Shown: positions 9,505-18,288, counted from the first letter of the stretch. The stretch: 64,000 nt of DNA from Verrucomicrobia bacterium IMCC26134 (GCA_000972765.1 CP011265.1:3407001-3471000); one strand, 5' to 3'. The notes: generated by a model not told the origin, from the sequence alone. Translations and numbers: made by a program.

Positions 9505-9972
9505 TCAGGCCTGAGGTGCAGCTTCTGCAGCGGTAGCCTTGGCAGCTTTGGCGGCGGAAGCTCGCTTGGCGGGCTTCTTGTAGCCCTGATCATCAGCCTT
9601 TACAAATTCGATGATAGCCATGTGAGCGGCGTCACCTTGACGGGGGCCGAGCTTATAGATGCGGGTGTAACCACCGACGCGATTGGTGAACTCCTTGTGT
9701 TTCTCGTTGAAAAGAGAGGTGATGGCATTCTCATCGCGCACGTCCTTGAGGGCCATACGACGGAGGTGAATGGCGTCCTTCTTCTCGGTGGCGAGAGCGG
9801 CCTTCTTAGCCTTGGTGATCACCTTCTCGACGAAGGGGCGAAGCGCCTTGGCCTTGGTGAGAGTGGTGGTGATACGTCCGTGCTCGATGAGCGAGGCGGC
9901 CATATTGGAAAGCATCGCGGCGCGGTGCTCTTTGGTGACGCCGAGGGAGGCGCGTTGTTTCTTGTGACGCAT
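9505..9972 (-). CDS. rplQ: Ribosomal protein L17
   Basis: Large-subunit protein that binds 23S rRNA near the peptide exit. The 155 residues open with MRHKKQRASLGVTKEHRAAM and continue with LIEHGRITTTLTKAKALRPFVE and NRVGGYTRIYKLGPRQGDAA, the L17 signatures. The core ends near residue 130 with MAIIEFV; a 25-residue Lys/Ala tail (KKPAKRASAAKAAK) extends it, compared with 127 residues in E. coli. It is the last gene of the alpha-type segment, separated from rpoA by 141 bp that hold two hairpins, and is followed by the strong terminator at 9435-9462. Confidence 0.97.
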   Translation of the reverse strand: MRHKKQRASLGVTKEHRAAMLSNMAASLIEHGRITTTLTKAKALRPFVEKVITKAKKAALATEKKDAIHLRRMALKDVRDENAITSLFNEKHKEFTNRVGGYTRIYKLGPRQGDAAHMAIIEFVKADDQGYKKPAKRASAAKAAKATAAEAAPQA

Positions 9973-10016
9973 GGTGTTTTTGTAGTCTGGTTTTGGTTAC
10001 ATCTCCCGATCGGCAA

Positions 10017-10042
10017 CCTTTTCGCAGCGTGGGGCGAAAAGG
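10017..10042 (-). promoter_or_regulatory. Hairpin in the rpoA-rplQ spacer
   Basis: CCTTTTCGC (10017-10025) and GCGAAAAGG (10034-10042) form a perfect 9-bp stem with an 8-base loop. A second GC hairpin, GCCGGC...GCCGGC, lies around 10063-10082. Neither has a proper U tract on the minus strand, so processing or attenuation between rpoA and rplQ is more likely than full termination. Confidence 0.4.
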
Positions 10043-10113
10043 CGGCGCGAGAGATAAAAATGAGCCGGCCCGCATGCCGGCCAGAAGGCGCGACGAACAG
10101 GCCGGCGGAATGA

Positions 10114-11115
10114 TTAGGCTTCCTTCTTGGCGTCGAGGAGACGCTCGTCGAATTTCATACCGAGGGAAAGGCCCAGCTGCTCGAGCTTGTCCTTGATCTC
10201 GTTGAGCGACTTTTTGCCGAAGTTGCGATATTTCAGCATCTCCTGCTCGGTCTTCATGGCGAGTTCGCCCACGGTGGTAATGTTGGCGTTGTTCAAGCAA
10301 TTGGCGGCGCGAACAGACAGCTCGATTTCGTTGACCGACATGTTGAGGAGCTTGCGGAGCTTGTTCTGCTCCTCGCTGACCTCAGACTGCTGGCTGTCGA
10401 ATTCGTAAGACTCGTCGGTGACGCGATCGAAAACATCAAGGTGATGCTTCAGAATCGACGCAGACTGCTTGAGCGCGGCATCGGGGTCGATGCGACCATC
10501 GGTCCAGATCTCGAGAATAAGTTTGTCGTAATCGGTAATCTGGCCGACACGGGTGGCCTCGACAGAATACTTCACCAAGCGAACAGGAGAAAACAAGGAG
10601 TCGATCGGAATGACTCCGATGGACTGCTCATCCTTCTTGTTTTGTTCGCCGGGGTAGTAGCCTCGACCGGTCTTGATCTCAACTTCGGCGTGGAAGGCAC
10701 GGGCCTTGTCGAGGGTGCAAATGACCTGATCGGGATTAACGATCTGGATGTTGGCGTCGGCTTGAATATCGCCGGCGGTGACCGCACCCTCTTTGTTAAC
10801 CTTGATCTGCAAGGTGATGGTCTCGCGTTTTTGGGAAACGATGAGAACCTTTTTAAGGTTGAGGACGATATCAGAGACGTCTTCGACAACGCCATCGATG
10901 CTTTGGAACTCGTGCTGCACGCCATCAATCTTGATGGACGAGATGGCAGAGCCCTCGATGGAGCTGAGGAGGACACGACGCAGGGAGTTGCCAACGGTAT
11001 GTCCATAACCGGCCTCGAAAGGCTCGGCGATGAACTTGGCGTAGGTCGGAGTGGCGCTATCCTCGACCTTGGTGAGCTTGCTGGGCAATTCGAACTTTCC
11101 GAGGCGTTTGGGCAT
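10114..11115 (-). CDS. rpoA: RNA polymerase alpha subunit
   Basis: Alpha nucleates polymerase assembly as a dimer and contacts promoters and activators. 333 residues. The N-terminal assembly domain (1-235) carries FIAEPFEAGYGHTVGNSLRRVLLSS and GRGYYPGEQNK, and the C-terminal domain (about 255-325) carries the helix-hairpin-helix LSVRAANCLNNANITTVGEL and YRNFGKKSLNEIKDKLEQLGLSLG that bind UP elements. Length is close to E. coli (329). It lies 54 bp after rpsD, as in most alpha operons. Confidence 0.98.
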   Translation of the reverse strand: MPKRLGKFELPSKLTKVEDSATPTYAKFIAEPFEAGYGHTVGNSLRRVLLSSIEGSAISSIKIDGVQHEFQSIDGVVEDVSDIVLNLKKVLIVSQKRETITLQIKVNKEGAVTAGDIQADANIQIVNPDQVICTLDKARAFHAEVEIKTGRGYYPGEQNKKDEQSIGVIPIDSLFSPVRLVKYSVEATRVGQITDYDKLILEIWTDGRIDPDAALKQSASILKHHLDVFDRVTDESYEFDSQQSEVSEEQNKLRKLLNMSVNEIELSVRAANCLNNANITTVGELAMKTEQEMLKYRNFGKKSLNEIKDKLEQLGLSLGMKFDERLLDAKKEA

Positions 11116-11169
11116 GACGGGCGTGAGATGTTGCGTGAATGAAAGAAGGGAACCGCTAAGGACAGATCC

Positions 11170-11781
11170 TTAGAAGCGCGAGTAAAACTCGACGATCAAC
11201 TGTTCGTTGATCTCAGGGGCCATTTCCTCACGAGTGGGGAGACGGTTGACGACGGCCTTGAAGGCCTCGGGATTGAGGGCGAGCCAGCCTGGGACCGCAC
11301 GGGAGCGGTTCTCTTCCAGATTACGTGTGGCGAGCTGACGGGAAGACGCATTATTGCGAATCTCAATCTCGTCGCCGATCTGGACGCTGTAGCTAGCGAT
11401 ATCGACCTTGTGGCCGTTGACGCGAACGTGACCGTGATTAACGATCTGACGGGACGCAGCACGGGAGCGTGCGAAACCGAGCAGATAAATCACGCTGTCG
11501 AGACGGGTCTCGAGGAGCTGGATGAAGCGTTCGCCGGTGACACCACGCTCTTTCTTGGCGGTCTCGAAGGTGCGACGGAATTGACGCTCGAGCAGACCGT
11601 AGATCATGCGAAGCTTCTGCTTCTCATTAAGACCGACAGCGTATTCGGAGAGTTTGCGGCGCAGCTTGGGACCATGCTGGCCGGGAGGATAGGGACGACG
11701 CTCAAACGCCTTGGTGACGCCGAAAAGGGGCGTGTTGAAGCGGCGGCTGAGGCGGGTGGTAGGACCGGTATAACGAGCCAT
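11170..11781 (-). CDS. rpsD: Ribosomal protein S4, zinc-free type
   Basis: Primary 16S rRNA-binding protein and, in many bacteria, translational repressor of the alpha operon. 203 residues. The start MARYTGPTTRLSRRFNTPLF lacks the four cysteines of the zinc-binding S4 form, so this is the C-minus version. KLRMIYGLLERQFRRTFETA precedes the S4 RNA-binding domain (about residues 94-155: RLDSVIYLLGFARSRAASRQ, then NHGHVRVNGHKVDI). The terminal EQLIVEFYSR is typical. Autogenous control by S4 is possible but no pseudoknot was worked out in this sequence. Confidence 0.98.
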   Translation of the reverse strand: MARYTGPTTRLSRRFNTPLFGVTKAFERRPYPPGQHGPKLRRKLSEYAVGLNEKQKLRMIYGLLERQFRRTFETAKKERGVTGERFIQLLETRLDSVIYLLGFARSRAASRQIVNHGHVRVNGHKVDIASYSVQIGDEIEIRNNASSRQLATRNLEENRSRAVPGWLALNPEAFKAVVNRLPTREEMAPEINEQLIVEFYSRF

Positions 11782-11835
11782 TGTAGTATGCCTTTAAGTG
11801 GGTTGAATCCGTTGTGTGGATACGTGCTTAGCTGA

Positions 11836-12435
11836 TTAGCAGCGGCGACGCTTGGGCGCACGGCAGCCGTTATGGGGAACGGGAGTGACGTCGATGATGG
11901 AGGAGATCTCCAAGCCGATGGCCTGGAGGGCGCGGATAGCGCTGTCACGGCCGAGGCCGGGACCGGAAACCTTGATAACAACATCACGCAGTCCATGCGA
12001 CATGGCATTGCGCGCTGCGTCTTGAGCCACGACCTGGGCGGCGTAGGCAGTGGACTTGCGCGAGCCGCGGAAGTTGCACTTGCCGGCGCTGGACCAGGCG
12101 ATGACCTGACCCTTGCCGTCGGTAATAGATACGATCGTGTTATTGAACGAAGCAAGAATGTTGGCGACGCCAGAGGTGACGTTCTTGGAGCCCTTCGCTT
12201 TACGGATCTTGATCGAACCAAGTTCCTCTTTGAGGAGTTCCTCAGCGGTAGGCTGACGAGCGACACCGCCGATAAGCTCGACTGGTTTATCTGAAGCTGC
12301 AGGAGCAGCGGTCGCAGGGGCATCCGTGGTCTCTTTAGGAGCTTTGGGAGCCTTTGCGGGTTTATCCGCAGCGGGGGCTGCGGAAGCCTTCTTGGGGGCT
12401 TTTTCTTTTTTGGATTCTGACTTATCTTCGGCCAT
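11836..12435 (-). CDS. rpsK: Ribosomal protein S11 with a long N-terminal extension
   Basis: S11 lies on the platform of the small subunit and shapes the mRNA exit channel. The canonical part starts near residue 85 ([20 protein letters not shown]) and ends [18 protein letters not shown], where E. coli S11 begins at residue 17. About 70 extra residues precede it: a Lys/Ala/Pro-rich low-complexity tail ([20 protein letters not shown] onwards) and a short conserved-looking [21 protein letters not shown]. coli S11 has 129 residues against 199 here. The ATG at 12435 is the only good start before the core, is 21 bp from rpsM, and the extension keeps an open frame, so it appears genuinely translated. 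Confidence 0.95.
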   Translation of the reverse strand: MAEDKSESKKEKAPKKASAAPAADKPAKAPKAPKETTDAPATAAPAASDKPVELIGGVARQPTAEELLKEELGSIKIRKAKGSKNVTSGVANILASFNNTIVSITDGKGQVIAWSSAGKCNFRGSRKSTAYAAQVVAQDAARNAMSHGLRDVVIKVSGPGLGRDSAIRALQAIGLEISSIIDVTPVPHNGCRAPKRRRC

Positions 12436-12456
12436 GAGGTGTATTCAGTTAAAGGG

Positions 12457-12834
12457 TTATTCCTTCGCTTTGGACACGCCGACGGTGCGACGGGGTCCTT
12501 TGCGAGTGCGGGCGTTTGTGGAGGTGCGCTGACCGCGAACCGGAAGGCTGCGGCGATGGCGGATACCGCGATAGCAACCGATGGCCTGAAGACGCTTCAG
12601 GTTGCCCATGTGCTCGCGGCGAAGATCACCCTCGACCACCCACTTATTCTCGGTGATCACATGGAGGATTTTATTAAGCTGCTCTTCGGTGAGCGCTTCT
12701 GCACGGGAGTCGGGATCAATACCGACCTCCTTGACAATAATGTCAGCCCGGATGGGACCGATTCCGTATATATAACGGAGGGAAAACGCGACTTTCTTCT
12801 TCGCGGGAATATCGACGCCGAGGATACGAGGCAT
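12457..12834 (-). CDS. rpsM: Ribosomal protein S13
   Basis: Head protein of the 30S subunit contacting P-site tRNA and forming inter-subunit bridges. 125 residues with [39 protein letters not shown] (helix-two-turn-helix), [19 protein letters not shown] and the basic tail [14 protein letters not shown]. It follows map by 63 bp; infA and rpmJ, which often occupy this junction, are absent. Confidence 0.98.
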   Translation of the reverse strand: MPRILGVDIPAKKKVAFSLRYIYGIGPIRADIIVKEVGIDPDSRAEALTEEQLNKILHVITENKWVVEGDLRREHMGNLKRLQAIGCYRGIRHRRSLPVRGQRTSTNARTRKGPRRTVGVSKAKE

Positions 12835-12897
12835 AGGTATGGTGGTGGTTAAGAGTTAATACTGAAAACTAACAGGAAAGTGTTTATCGCGATGGCC

Positions 12898-13674
12898 TTA
12901 AAGAGCGCCAGAAGGCGGAACGGTCAGAATTTCGGGCCCTTCCTCGCGGGTAAGGACGGTGAATTCGAAATGAGCGGAAGGAGCAGAGTCAGCCGTAACG
13001 ATCGTCCAGCCATCGGAAAGCGTTTTCGTCTTGTGCGTGCCGAGGTTAACCATGGGCTCAATTGCAAGGGTCATACCGGGGTAAATTTTTGCCCCGGAAC
13101 CCTTGCGACCATAGTTGGGAATCTGAGGTTCCTCGTGCATCGCTACGCCAACGCCGTGGCCGACCATTTCTCGAACGATACCAAAGCCATGTTTTTCACA
13201 ATGGTGTTGAATCGCATAAGAAATATCGCCGATCCGGTTGCCGACGCGGGCCTGCGCAACTCCGAGATCCAAGGCCTGACGGGAAACGGTCAGGAGTTCC
13301 TGAACTCGGGGGGAGATAGCGCCGACGGGAACGGTGGTAGCGTTGTCGCCAATGTAACCGTTGTAGGAAACCACTACATCCAACGCGACTATATCGCCGT
13401 CTTGCAGGATGCGTTTGAGTGAACCTATTCCATGAACGACCTCTTCGTTAACCGAGATGCAAGCGTGACCGGGATAACGGCGATCACCTAGTTGATATCC
13501 AAAACAGGCGCTTTTCGCACCATGTTCGGTAATCAGTTGCTTTGCCAATTGATCCAAGTCGTAGGTAGTCACACCAGTCTTCACGTGCGCCTTCATTTGA
13601 TGAAGCACTGAAGCGGCAACCGCGCAGGCCTCGCGCATTCGCGCGATGCCGTATACATCTTTGATAGGGATCAT
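12898..13674 (-). CDS. map: Methionine aminopeptidase, type I
   Basis: Removes the initiator methionine from nascent proteins. 258 residues with the full pita-bread metal site: Asp99 (VALDVVV), Asp110 (YIGDNATT), His173 (VGHGVGVAMHEEPQIPNY), Glu206 (LAIEPMV) and Glu237 (AHFEFTV). His81 in EEVVHGIG is the substrate-binding histidine. It lacks the N-terminal zinc-finger extension of type Ib/Ic. The start ATG overlaps the stop of the adenylate-kinase relic by 4 bases (ATGA), implying translational coupling. Confidence 0.97.
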   Translation of the reverse strand: MIPIKDVYGIARMREACAVAASVLHQMKAHVKTGVTTYDLDQLAKQLITEHGAKSACFGYQLGDRRYPGHACISVNEEVVHGIGSLKRILQDGDIVALDVVVSYNGYIGDNATTVPVGAISPRVQELLTVSRQALDLGVAQARVGNRIGDISYAIQHHCEKHGFGIVREMVGHGVGVAMHEEPQIPNYGRKGSGAKIYPGMTLAIEPMVNLGTHKTKTLSDGWTIVTADSAPSAHFEFTVLTREEGPEILTVPPSGAL

Positions 13675-14141
13675 TGAAGCGGAGCGGTTAAAGGCTGCGC
13701 GTAAAGCAGCCCATAGGTGCGGTAATAGTCGACTAGCGCACTGTCAGTGACAGTAGATGCAGCAAGGACTGCGTTTAGACTTTCATCTCTGGCGTCCAGC
13801 CATTCGTCGAAAATACGAGCTTGGAGCAACGTAGCCGGGAATCCGCAAAGGGCGAATCCCGCATCGGGTTTGCGAGCGTGAAACCAGCGGCGCAAAAGCG
13901 CTACCAGAGTCTCGCCGGGGAGGTCGGTCCCCCGCTGCTGCGCTTGCTGGGCTGTGATGCCTAGCGGCGAGCGGCGACAAATCTCCTGCCTGAGTAAATG
14001 GGCGGGAGAGACGTGCTCAATGTGCAAAGAACGAATCCAATTCATCCAATCCTCAGATAGAGTATCGGCTTGATCTAGGAACAGAAGTTTTGTGGAACTA
14101 CCGACCGAGATCTGGAAAAGATTTGAAGACCAATCAGACAC
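13671..14141 (-). CDS. Degenerate adenylate kinase-like protein at the adk locus
   Basis: 156 residues at the place where adk usually stands (secY-adk-map). The sequence still follows adenylate kinase: AHLLRQEICRRSPLGITAQQ parallels GDMLRA..., LPGETLVALLRRWF parallels LVTDELVIALVKERI, and AGFALCGFPATLLQARIFDEWL parallels NGFLLDGFPRTIPQADAM. The catalytic apparatus is gone. The P-loop region reads KLLFLDQADTLSEDWMNW with no GxxGxGK, the DGFPRT aspartate and arginine are Cys and Ala (99-104), and the LID and second half of the enzyme (about 214 residues normally) are missing. The frame is open, starts 24 bp after secY and overlaps map by 4 bases, so it is translated as a non-enzymatic remnant or a repurposed protein. 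I infer descent from adk; a catalytic role is not supported. Confidence 0.72.
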   Translation of the reverse strand: MSDWSSNLFQISVGSSTKLLFLDQADTLSEDWMNWIRSLHIEHVSPAHLLRQEICRRSPLGITAQQAQQRGTDLPGETLVALLRRWFHARKPDAGFALCGFPATLLQARIFDEWLDARDESLNAVLAASTVTDSALVDYYRTYGLLYAQPLTAPLQ

Positions 14142-14165
14142 TTGGCGGCGTGTAAAGCCGAAATT

Positions 14166-15668
14166 TTAATTTCCCTGAAAATACTTGATAGCCCAAGCGG
14201 TAATGCCGATCAGGAAAATGGTGCCGAGCACAAGCCAGAGCTTGCCTACGGTCTGCATGTCAGCCGCCTCATTCATTGCAGAACCTACGTTGCTGTTCCG
14301 CGCACGGATGCGACCCTTCTTCAGGAAACCGTCATAATGGCGTTGCAGTAGAAAGGTCTCAACCTGCTTCATGGTGTCCAAGATCACACCTACCGTGATA
14401 AGCATACCGGTTCCACCGAAGAATATCGCGATACGATGAGGCACCTGAACGTAGTTCATCAACATATCAGGGAATACCGCAATAACCGTGAGGAATATCG
14501 CGCCGGCCAAGGTTAAGCGCGTCATCACGAAATCCAAAAACTGTGCGGTCGGAGCGCCAGGACGAACGCCCGGGATGTATCCACCATACTTTTTAAGATC
14601 ATCAGCGATCTGAACGGGTTTGAACATGACCGAGACCCAGAAATAGCTAAAGAAGAGAATTAGAAATGCCATCGTTACATAATAAACCCAGTGCCCTGGT
14701 GTAAGGTTGCTTGAGAACTCTACAAGGAACTTGAGGTCGAACGCTGAACCAAGCTGCGAAAGAATTTGCTGGGGGAACAACAGAATCGCACTGGCAAAAA
14801 TTACTGGCATCACACCTGAATAGTTAACCTTGAGTGGAAGGAACGAATTCTGGCCGCCCATAACCTTGTTACCAACCACGCGTTTGGCGTATTGGACCGG
14901 AATCTTACGTTGTCCCTGAACAACGGCAATAATGCCCATCGTGACGACAATAAACAAAACCAACATAATGATGAGCTCGGGTGCCCCGAGTGACTTAACC
15001 CCGACCGGAGCGAAAACGAGCTGCCAGAGCGCATGAGCTGCGCCGGGAATATCGGCCAAAATACCCACCGTGATCAACAGCGAAACACCATTGCCGATCC
15101 CGCGGGCGGTGATCTGTTCACCAAGCCACATAAGCAACATTGTTCCGGCGGTCAAAAAGACCATGGAGCTCAAAAGAAACAAGGTTTGGTCTGCGATAAC
15201 GATATGGCCATATTGGTTAACGTCATAGCCTTGAAACAAACGGGAAGGATTCTCCAGGGTGAGGATTAGCAAAGCTCCCTGCACCAAACAGATTACAACG
15301 GTAGCGTAGCGCGTGTATTGAGTGAGTTTCTGACGACCCACCTCCCCCTCTTGCTGCAAGCGACTGAGGGCGGGAACAACCGCACTCATCAACTGGAAAA
15401 TGATCGAGGCACTGATGTAAGGCATGATGCCCAATGCGAATACCGCACCCTTGAGTAGCGCTCCTCCCGTGAACATGTTGTATAGACCAATAACCGCACC
15501 GCCGGCACCGCCGGCTTGATCGGCGAAGAAGGTCTGCAAGGGCTTCGGGTCGAGGCCAGGCAACGGAATGTGGGCACCAACGCGGGCGACGAAAAGCAAC
15601 GCAAGGGTGTAGAAGATGCGCGAGCGGAGCTCGGGGATCTTAAGCGAATTGGTAAAGGCGGAGAACAC
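14166..15668 (-). CDS. secY: Protein translocase subunit SecY
   Basis: Ten-helix pore of the Sec translocon in the inner membrane. 500 residues, somewhat longer than E. coli (443). Visible: RIFYTLALLFVARVGAHIPLPG in helix 1, plug region near GLYNMFTGGALLKGAVFALGIMPYISASI, GIGNGVSLLITVGI, the cytoplasmic loop KIPVQYAKRVVGNKV, LPLKVNYSGVMPVIFASAIL, KKYGGYIPGVRPG and FFGGTGMLITVGVILDTMKQVE. Extra length lies in periplasmic loops and a C-terminal extra hydrophobic segment (LWLVLGTIFLIGITAWAIKY) that may be an additional helix. It follows rplO by about 115 bp. Confidence 0.98.
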   Translation of the reverse strand: MFSAFTNSLKIPELRSRIFYTLALLFVARVGAHIPLPGLDPKPLQTFFADQAGGAGGAVIGLYNMFTGGALLKGAVFALGIMPYISASIIFQLMSAVVPALSRLQQEGEVGRQKLTQYTRYATVVICLVQGALLILTLENPSRLFQGYDVNQYGHIVIADQTLFLLSSMVFLTAGTMLLMWLGEQITARGIGNGVSLLITVGILADIPGAAHALWQLVFAPVGVKSLGAPELIIMLVLFIVVTMGIIAVVQGQRKIPVQYAKRVVGNKVMGGQNSFLPLKVNYSGVMPVIFASAILLFPQQILSQLGSAFDLKFLVEFSSNLTPGHWVYYVTMAFLILFFSYFWVSVMFKPVQIADDLKKYGGYIPGVRPGAPTAQFLDFVMTRLTLAGAIFLTVIAVFPDMLMNYVQVPHRIAIFFGGTGMLITVGVILDTMKQVETFLLQRHYDGFLKKGRIRARNSNVGSAMNEAADMQTVGKLWLVLGTIFLIGITAWAIKYFQGN

Positions 15669-15784
15669 GGTGTAAAAATATCAGGGATAAAAACGAGAAT
15701 GGGCGGGGGTGCCGAATAGCACTCACCCGCCCGTATAAGGAGCTAAATCACCTCGGTGTGACCGTGGCGTGACATATCCGACAC

Positions 15785-16231
15785 TTAGCCAATGATTGCC
15801 TGACCGCCGGCAGCCTCGATCTTGGCCTTGGCAGACTCGGTAAACTTGGCGGCAGTGACTTTGAAGGCGCGGGTGATTTCACCTTCGCCAAGCACCTTGA
15901 CGGTGGTTACGCGGCCACGGATCAATCCGGCGGCAGCGAGAACGGAGGCGTTAATCTCAGTGACATCAACCGCAAGACGGGCGAAGTCACCAACATTGAT
16001 CACTGGGAGCTCAACGCGGAAAGAGGCTTGGTTGAAGCCGCGATGCGGGAGTTTACGGTAAAGGGGCATCTGGCCGCCTTCGAAGCCGGGACGGATAGAG
16101 CTACCGGAGCGGGCAGTCTGGCCTTTGCCGCCTCGACCTGAGGTCTTGCCATGGCCGCCGCCCTCGCCGCAGCCTACGCGCTTCTTGCGATGGATCGCGC
16201 CTTCGACGTTTTTAAGTTCGTGGAGTTTCAT
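15785..16231 (-). CDS. rplO: Ribosomal protein L15
   Basis: Late-assembly protein of the 50S subunit. 148 residues from the ATG at 16231 (MKLHELKNVEGAIHRKKRVG), followed by the glycine-rich arm GCGEGGGHGKTSGRGGKGQ, FEGGQMPLYRKLPHRGF and the C-terminal KVLGEGEITRAFKVTAAKFT. An upstream GTG/ATG extension of ten residues in the same frame is not family-like. rpmD (L30), which normally precedes rplO, is absent; the 82-bp spacer to rpsE holds no gene. Confidence 0.97.
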   Translation of the reverse strand: MKLHELKNVEGAIHRKKRVGCGEGGGHGKTSGRGGKGQTARSGSSIRPGFEGGQMPLYRKLPHRGFNQASFRVELPVINVGDFARLAVDVTEINASVLAAAGLIRGRVTTVKVLGEGEITRAFKVTAAKFTESAKAKIEAAGGQAIIG

Positions 16232-16313
16232 ATTCCTTGGGATGGTCGCCCCGTCGCGCAAAAAGCGGACGGGACTCGGATTGTTATCAGATGTGGTTTA
16301 TTGGATACGACGC

Positions 16314-16835
16314 TCAAGCCTTGCGGATGGCGGCGTATTGCTCGGCGGTCTTCAACTGAAGAAGGGCAGCGAGGGTGGCGTTCACAATGGCGATGTGGTT
16401 GCTGGAACCGGACGACTTCGTGAGCACGTTTTTGATGCCTGCGGCTTCGAGAACAGCGCGGACGCCGCCGCCTGCGATCAGACCGGTGCCGGGGGTGGCG
16501 GGGCGAAGGAGAACCTTGCCTCCGTCATAGGCCCCCGAAACTTCGTGAGGGATGGTATCGCCGCGAAGCTTGACGTTTACCAGGCGCTTCTTGGCGCCTT
16601 CGGTAGACTTCTTGATTGCCTCGGGAACCTCGTTGGCGCGGCCGTAACCGATGCCGACGTTGCCAGCGCGATCACCTACGACGCATAATGCGGCGAAGCT
16701 GAAGCGACGGCCACCCTTGACCACCTTGGCGCAGCGATTGATGAAGACGATCTTCTCGAACATCGAGGGACCATCGGACTCGGAGCCGCGATCACGATCG
16801 TTACGGCGGCTATTGTTGTTGCTGAAATTGCTCAT
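16314..16835 (-). CDS. rpsE: Ribosomal protein S5
   Basis: Small-subunit protein near the mRNA entry site, involved in decoding fidelity. 173 residues: a hydrophilic N-terminal tail ([20 protein letters not shown]), the double-stranded RNA-binding-like domain with [20 protein letters not shown] and [20 protein letters not shown], and a C-terminal domain with [20 protein letters not shown] and [16 protein letters not shown]. It lies 8 bp downstream of rplR. Confidence 0.98.
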   Translation of the reverse strand: MSNFSNNNSRRNDRDRGSESDGPSMFEKIVFINRCAKVVKGGRRFSFAALCVVGDRAGNVGIGYGRANEVPEAIKKSTEGAKKRLVNVKLRGDTIPHEVSGAYDGGKVLLRPATPGTGLIAGGGVRAVLEAAGIKNVLTKSSGSSNHIAIVNATLAALLQLKTAEQYAAIRKA

Positions 16836-16843
16836 GGTGGGGA

Positions 16844-17206
16844 TCAGAAGTTGAGACCGGACGCGCGGGCAGCTTCGGCAAATATCTTGACCTTGCCGTG
16901 GTAAGGAGCGCCGGAGCGATCAAACACGACTGACTCGATACCGGCGGCTTTGGCCTTGGCGGCAAAGGCCTCGCCTAGGAACTTGGCCCCGGCAATGTTG
17001 GCGGCGAGCTTCTTGGCGCGGAGATCGGCGTCGAGGCTGGAGAGGAATACCAAGGTAGTGCCGAGTTCGTCGTTCACTGCTTGGGCGTAAATGTGCTTGC
17101 CGCTGAATTTGACGGCAAGACGGGGGCGGAGGGCGGTGCCGTTCACCTTTTTGCGAATGCGCCAGCGGCGTTTCTGAAGGAGATTGGCTTTGCTTGATGT
17201 GCTCAT
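16844..17206 (-). CDS. rplR: Ribosomal protein L18
   Basis: 5S rRNA-binding protein of the central protuberance. 120 residues with the basic opening [39 protein letters not shown] and the C-terminal [22 protein letters not shown]. It lies between rplF (50 bp) and rpsE (8 bp), the canonical spc order. Confidence 0.98.
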   Translation of the reverse strand: MSTSSKANLLQKRRWRIRKKVNGTALRPRLAVKFSGKHIYAQAVNDELGTTLVFLSSLDADLRAKKLAANIAGAKFLGEAFAAKAKAAGIESVVFDRSGAPYHGKVKIFAEAARASGLNF

Positions 17207-17256
17207 GGCTTATGCGACCTTGTAATAAGTTGCGGTTGAGAAGGTGACGATCGTGA

Positions 17257-17793
17257 TTAAGCGACAGTCTTGCCTTCCTTGCGGCGGACGCGTTCGCCGA
17301 CGATACGGACGCCCTTGCCCTTGTATGGCTCGGGTGGATAGAAGGCACGGATGGCGGCGGTAACTTGGCCAACTGCCTGTTTGTCAGCGCCCTCGATCTT
17401 CAATTTAGTCTGATCGGTGACGGTGATTTTAATGCCCTCAGGGATATCAAAAAGGATGGGATGGGAGTATCCAAGGGCGAGGTCTAGCTGCTTGCCCTTG
17501 AGGGCAGCCTTGAAACCGACGCCTTGGATTTCTAGATCCTTGGAGTATCCTACGGAAGCTCCCTGAACCATGCCGGCAATGACCGAGCGAACGGTGCCGA
17601 ACATAGCGCGGGAAAAGCGACTGTCGTCAAGGGGAGCAACGGTGATCGTCTTGTCGGCAAGAACGATGGAAACAACCGGAGCGAAAGTGCGGCTGGTTTT
17701 ACCCTTGGGGCCTTCGACGGAGACGGTGGTCGCCTTGACGTCAACTTTGACCTTATCGGGTATGGGAACTGGAATTTTGCCTACGCGTGACAT
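17257..17793 (-). CDS. rplF: Ribosomal protein L6
   Basis: Two-domain protein at the base of the L7/L12 stalk contacting the sarcin-ricin loop. 178 residues from the ATG at 17793 (MSRVGKIPVPIPDKVKVDV), with VEGPKGKTSRTF, MVQGASVGYSKDLEIQGVGFKA and YPPEPYKGKGVRIVGERVRRKE. A GGAG lies about 9 bases before the ATG. The open frame extends 19 codons upstream over the rpsH stop and was trimmed. Confidence 0.98.
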   Translation of the reverse strand: MSRVGKIPVPIPDKVKVDVKATTVSVEGPKGKTSRTFAPVVSIVLADKTITVAPLDDSRFSRAMFGTVRSVIAGMVQGASVGYSKDLEIQGVGFKAALKGKQLDLALGYSHPILFDIPEGIKITVTDQTKLKIEGADKQAVGQVTAAIRAFYPPEPYKGKGVRIVGERVRRKEGKTVA

Positions 17794-17809
17794 GTGGGTT
17801 TTCTCCGGG

Positions 17810-18202
17810 TTACCAGACGTTAGCGACGAGCTCACCGCCGAGCTTCTCACGACGCGCCTGAGCGTTGGTCTTGAGGCCCTTGGAGGTGGAGAGAATGCTG
17901 ATACCGAGTCCGTTTAGGACGCGGGGAATCTCGGTGTAGCCGACATAGAGGCGGCGACCTGGCGTCGAGATACGGGATAGGTTGGTAAACGCGGGGGCGT
18001 TATCAACATACTTGAGGGTAACGACAAGGGTCTTGTGGCCCTGCGCGTCTGCTCCATTGGTGTAATTGACGATAAATCCCTCGTTTTTAAGAATGGCTGC
18101 GATGCTCTCCTTTAGTTTGGAGTGCGGCGCGCTCGTTTGGGCTTGGCCAGCGCGCGAAGCATTTCGCAGGCGGGTTAGGAAGTCACTGACTGGATCGGTC
18201 AT
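17810..18202 (-). CDS. rpsH: Ribosomal protein S8
   Basis: Central-domain 16S rRNA binder and, in E. coli, repressor of the spc operon. 130 residues: TDPVSDFLTRLRNASRAGQ, LKESIAAILKNEGFIVNY, and RVLNGLGISILSTSKGLKTN plus AQARREKLGGELVANVW, the C-terminal RNA-binding motif. It lies 86 bp downstream of rpsN. Confidence 0.98.
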   Translation of the reverse strand: MTDPVSDFLTRLRNASRAGQAQTSAPHSKLKESIAAILKNEGFIVNYTNGADAQGHKTLVVTLKYVDNAPAFTNLSRISTPGRRLYVGYTEIPRVLNGLGISILSTSKGLKTNAQARREKLGGELVANVW

Positions 18203-18288
18203 GGTGGTGGATGTTGTGGTTTTAGAGAGGTCGTCGGGTCATATCCGGCTGCCCTGCGGCGAGCGCTACTCCTGACGGCCGAAAAAAT

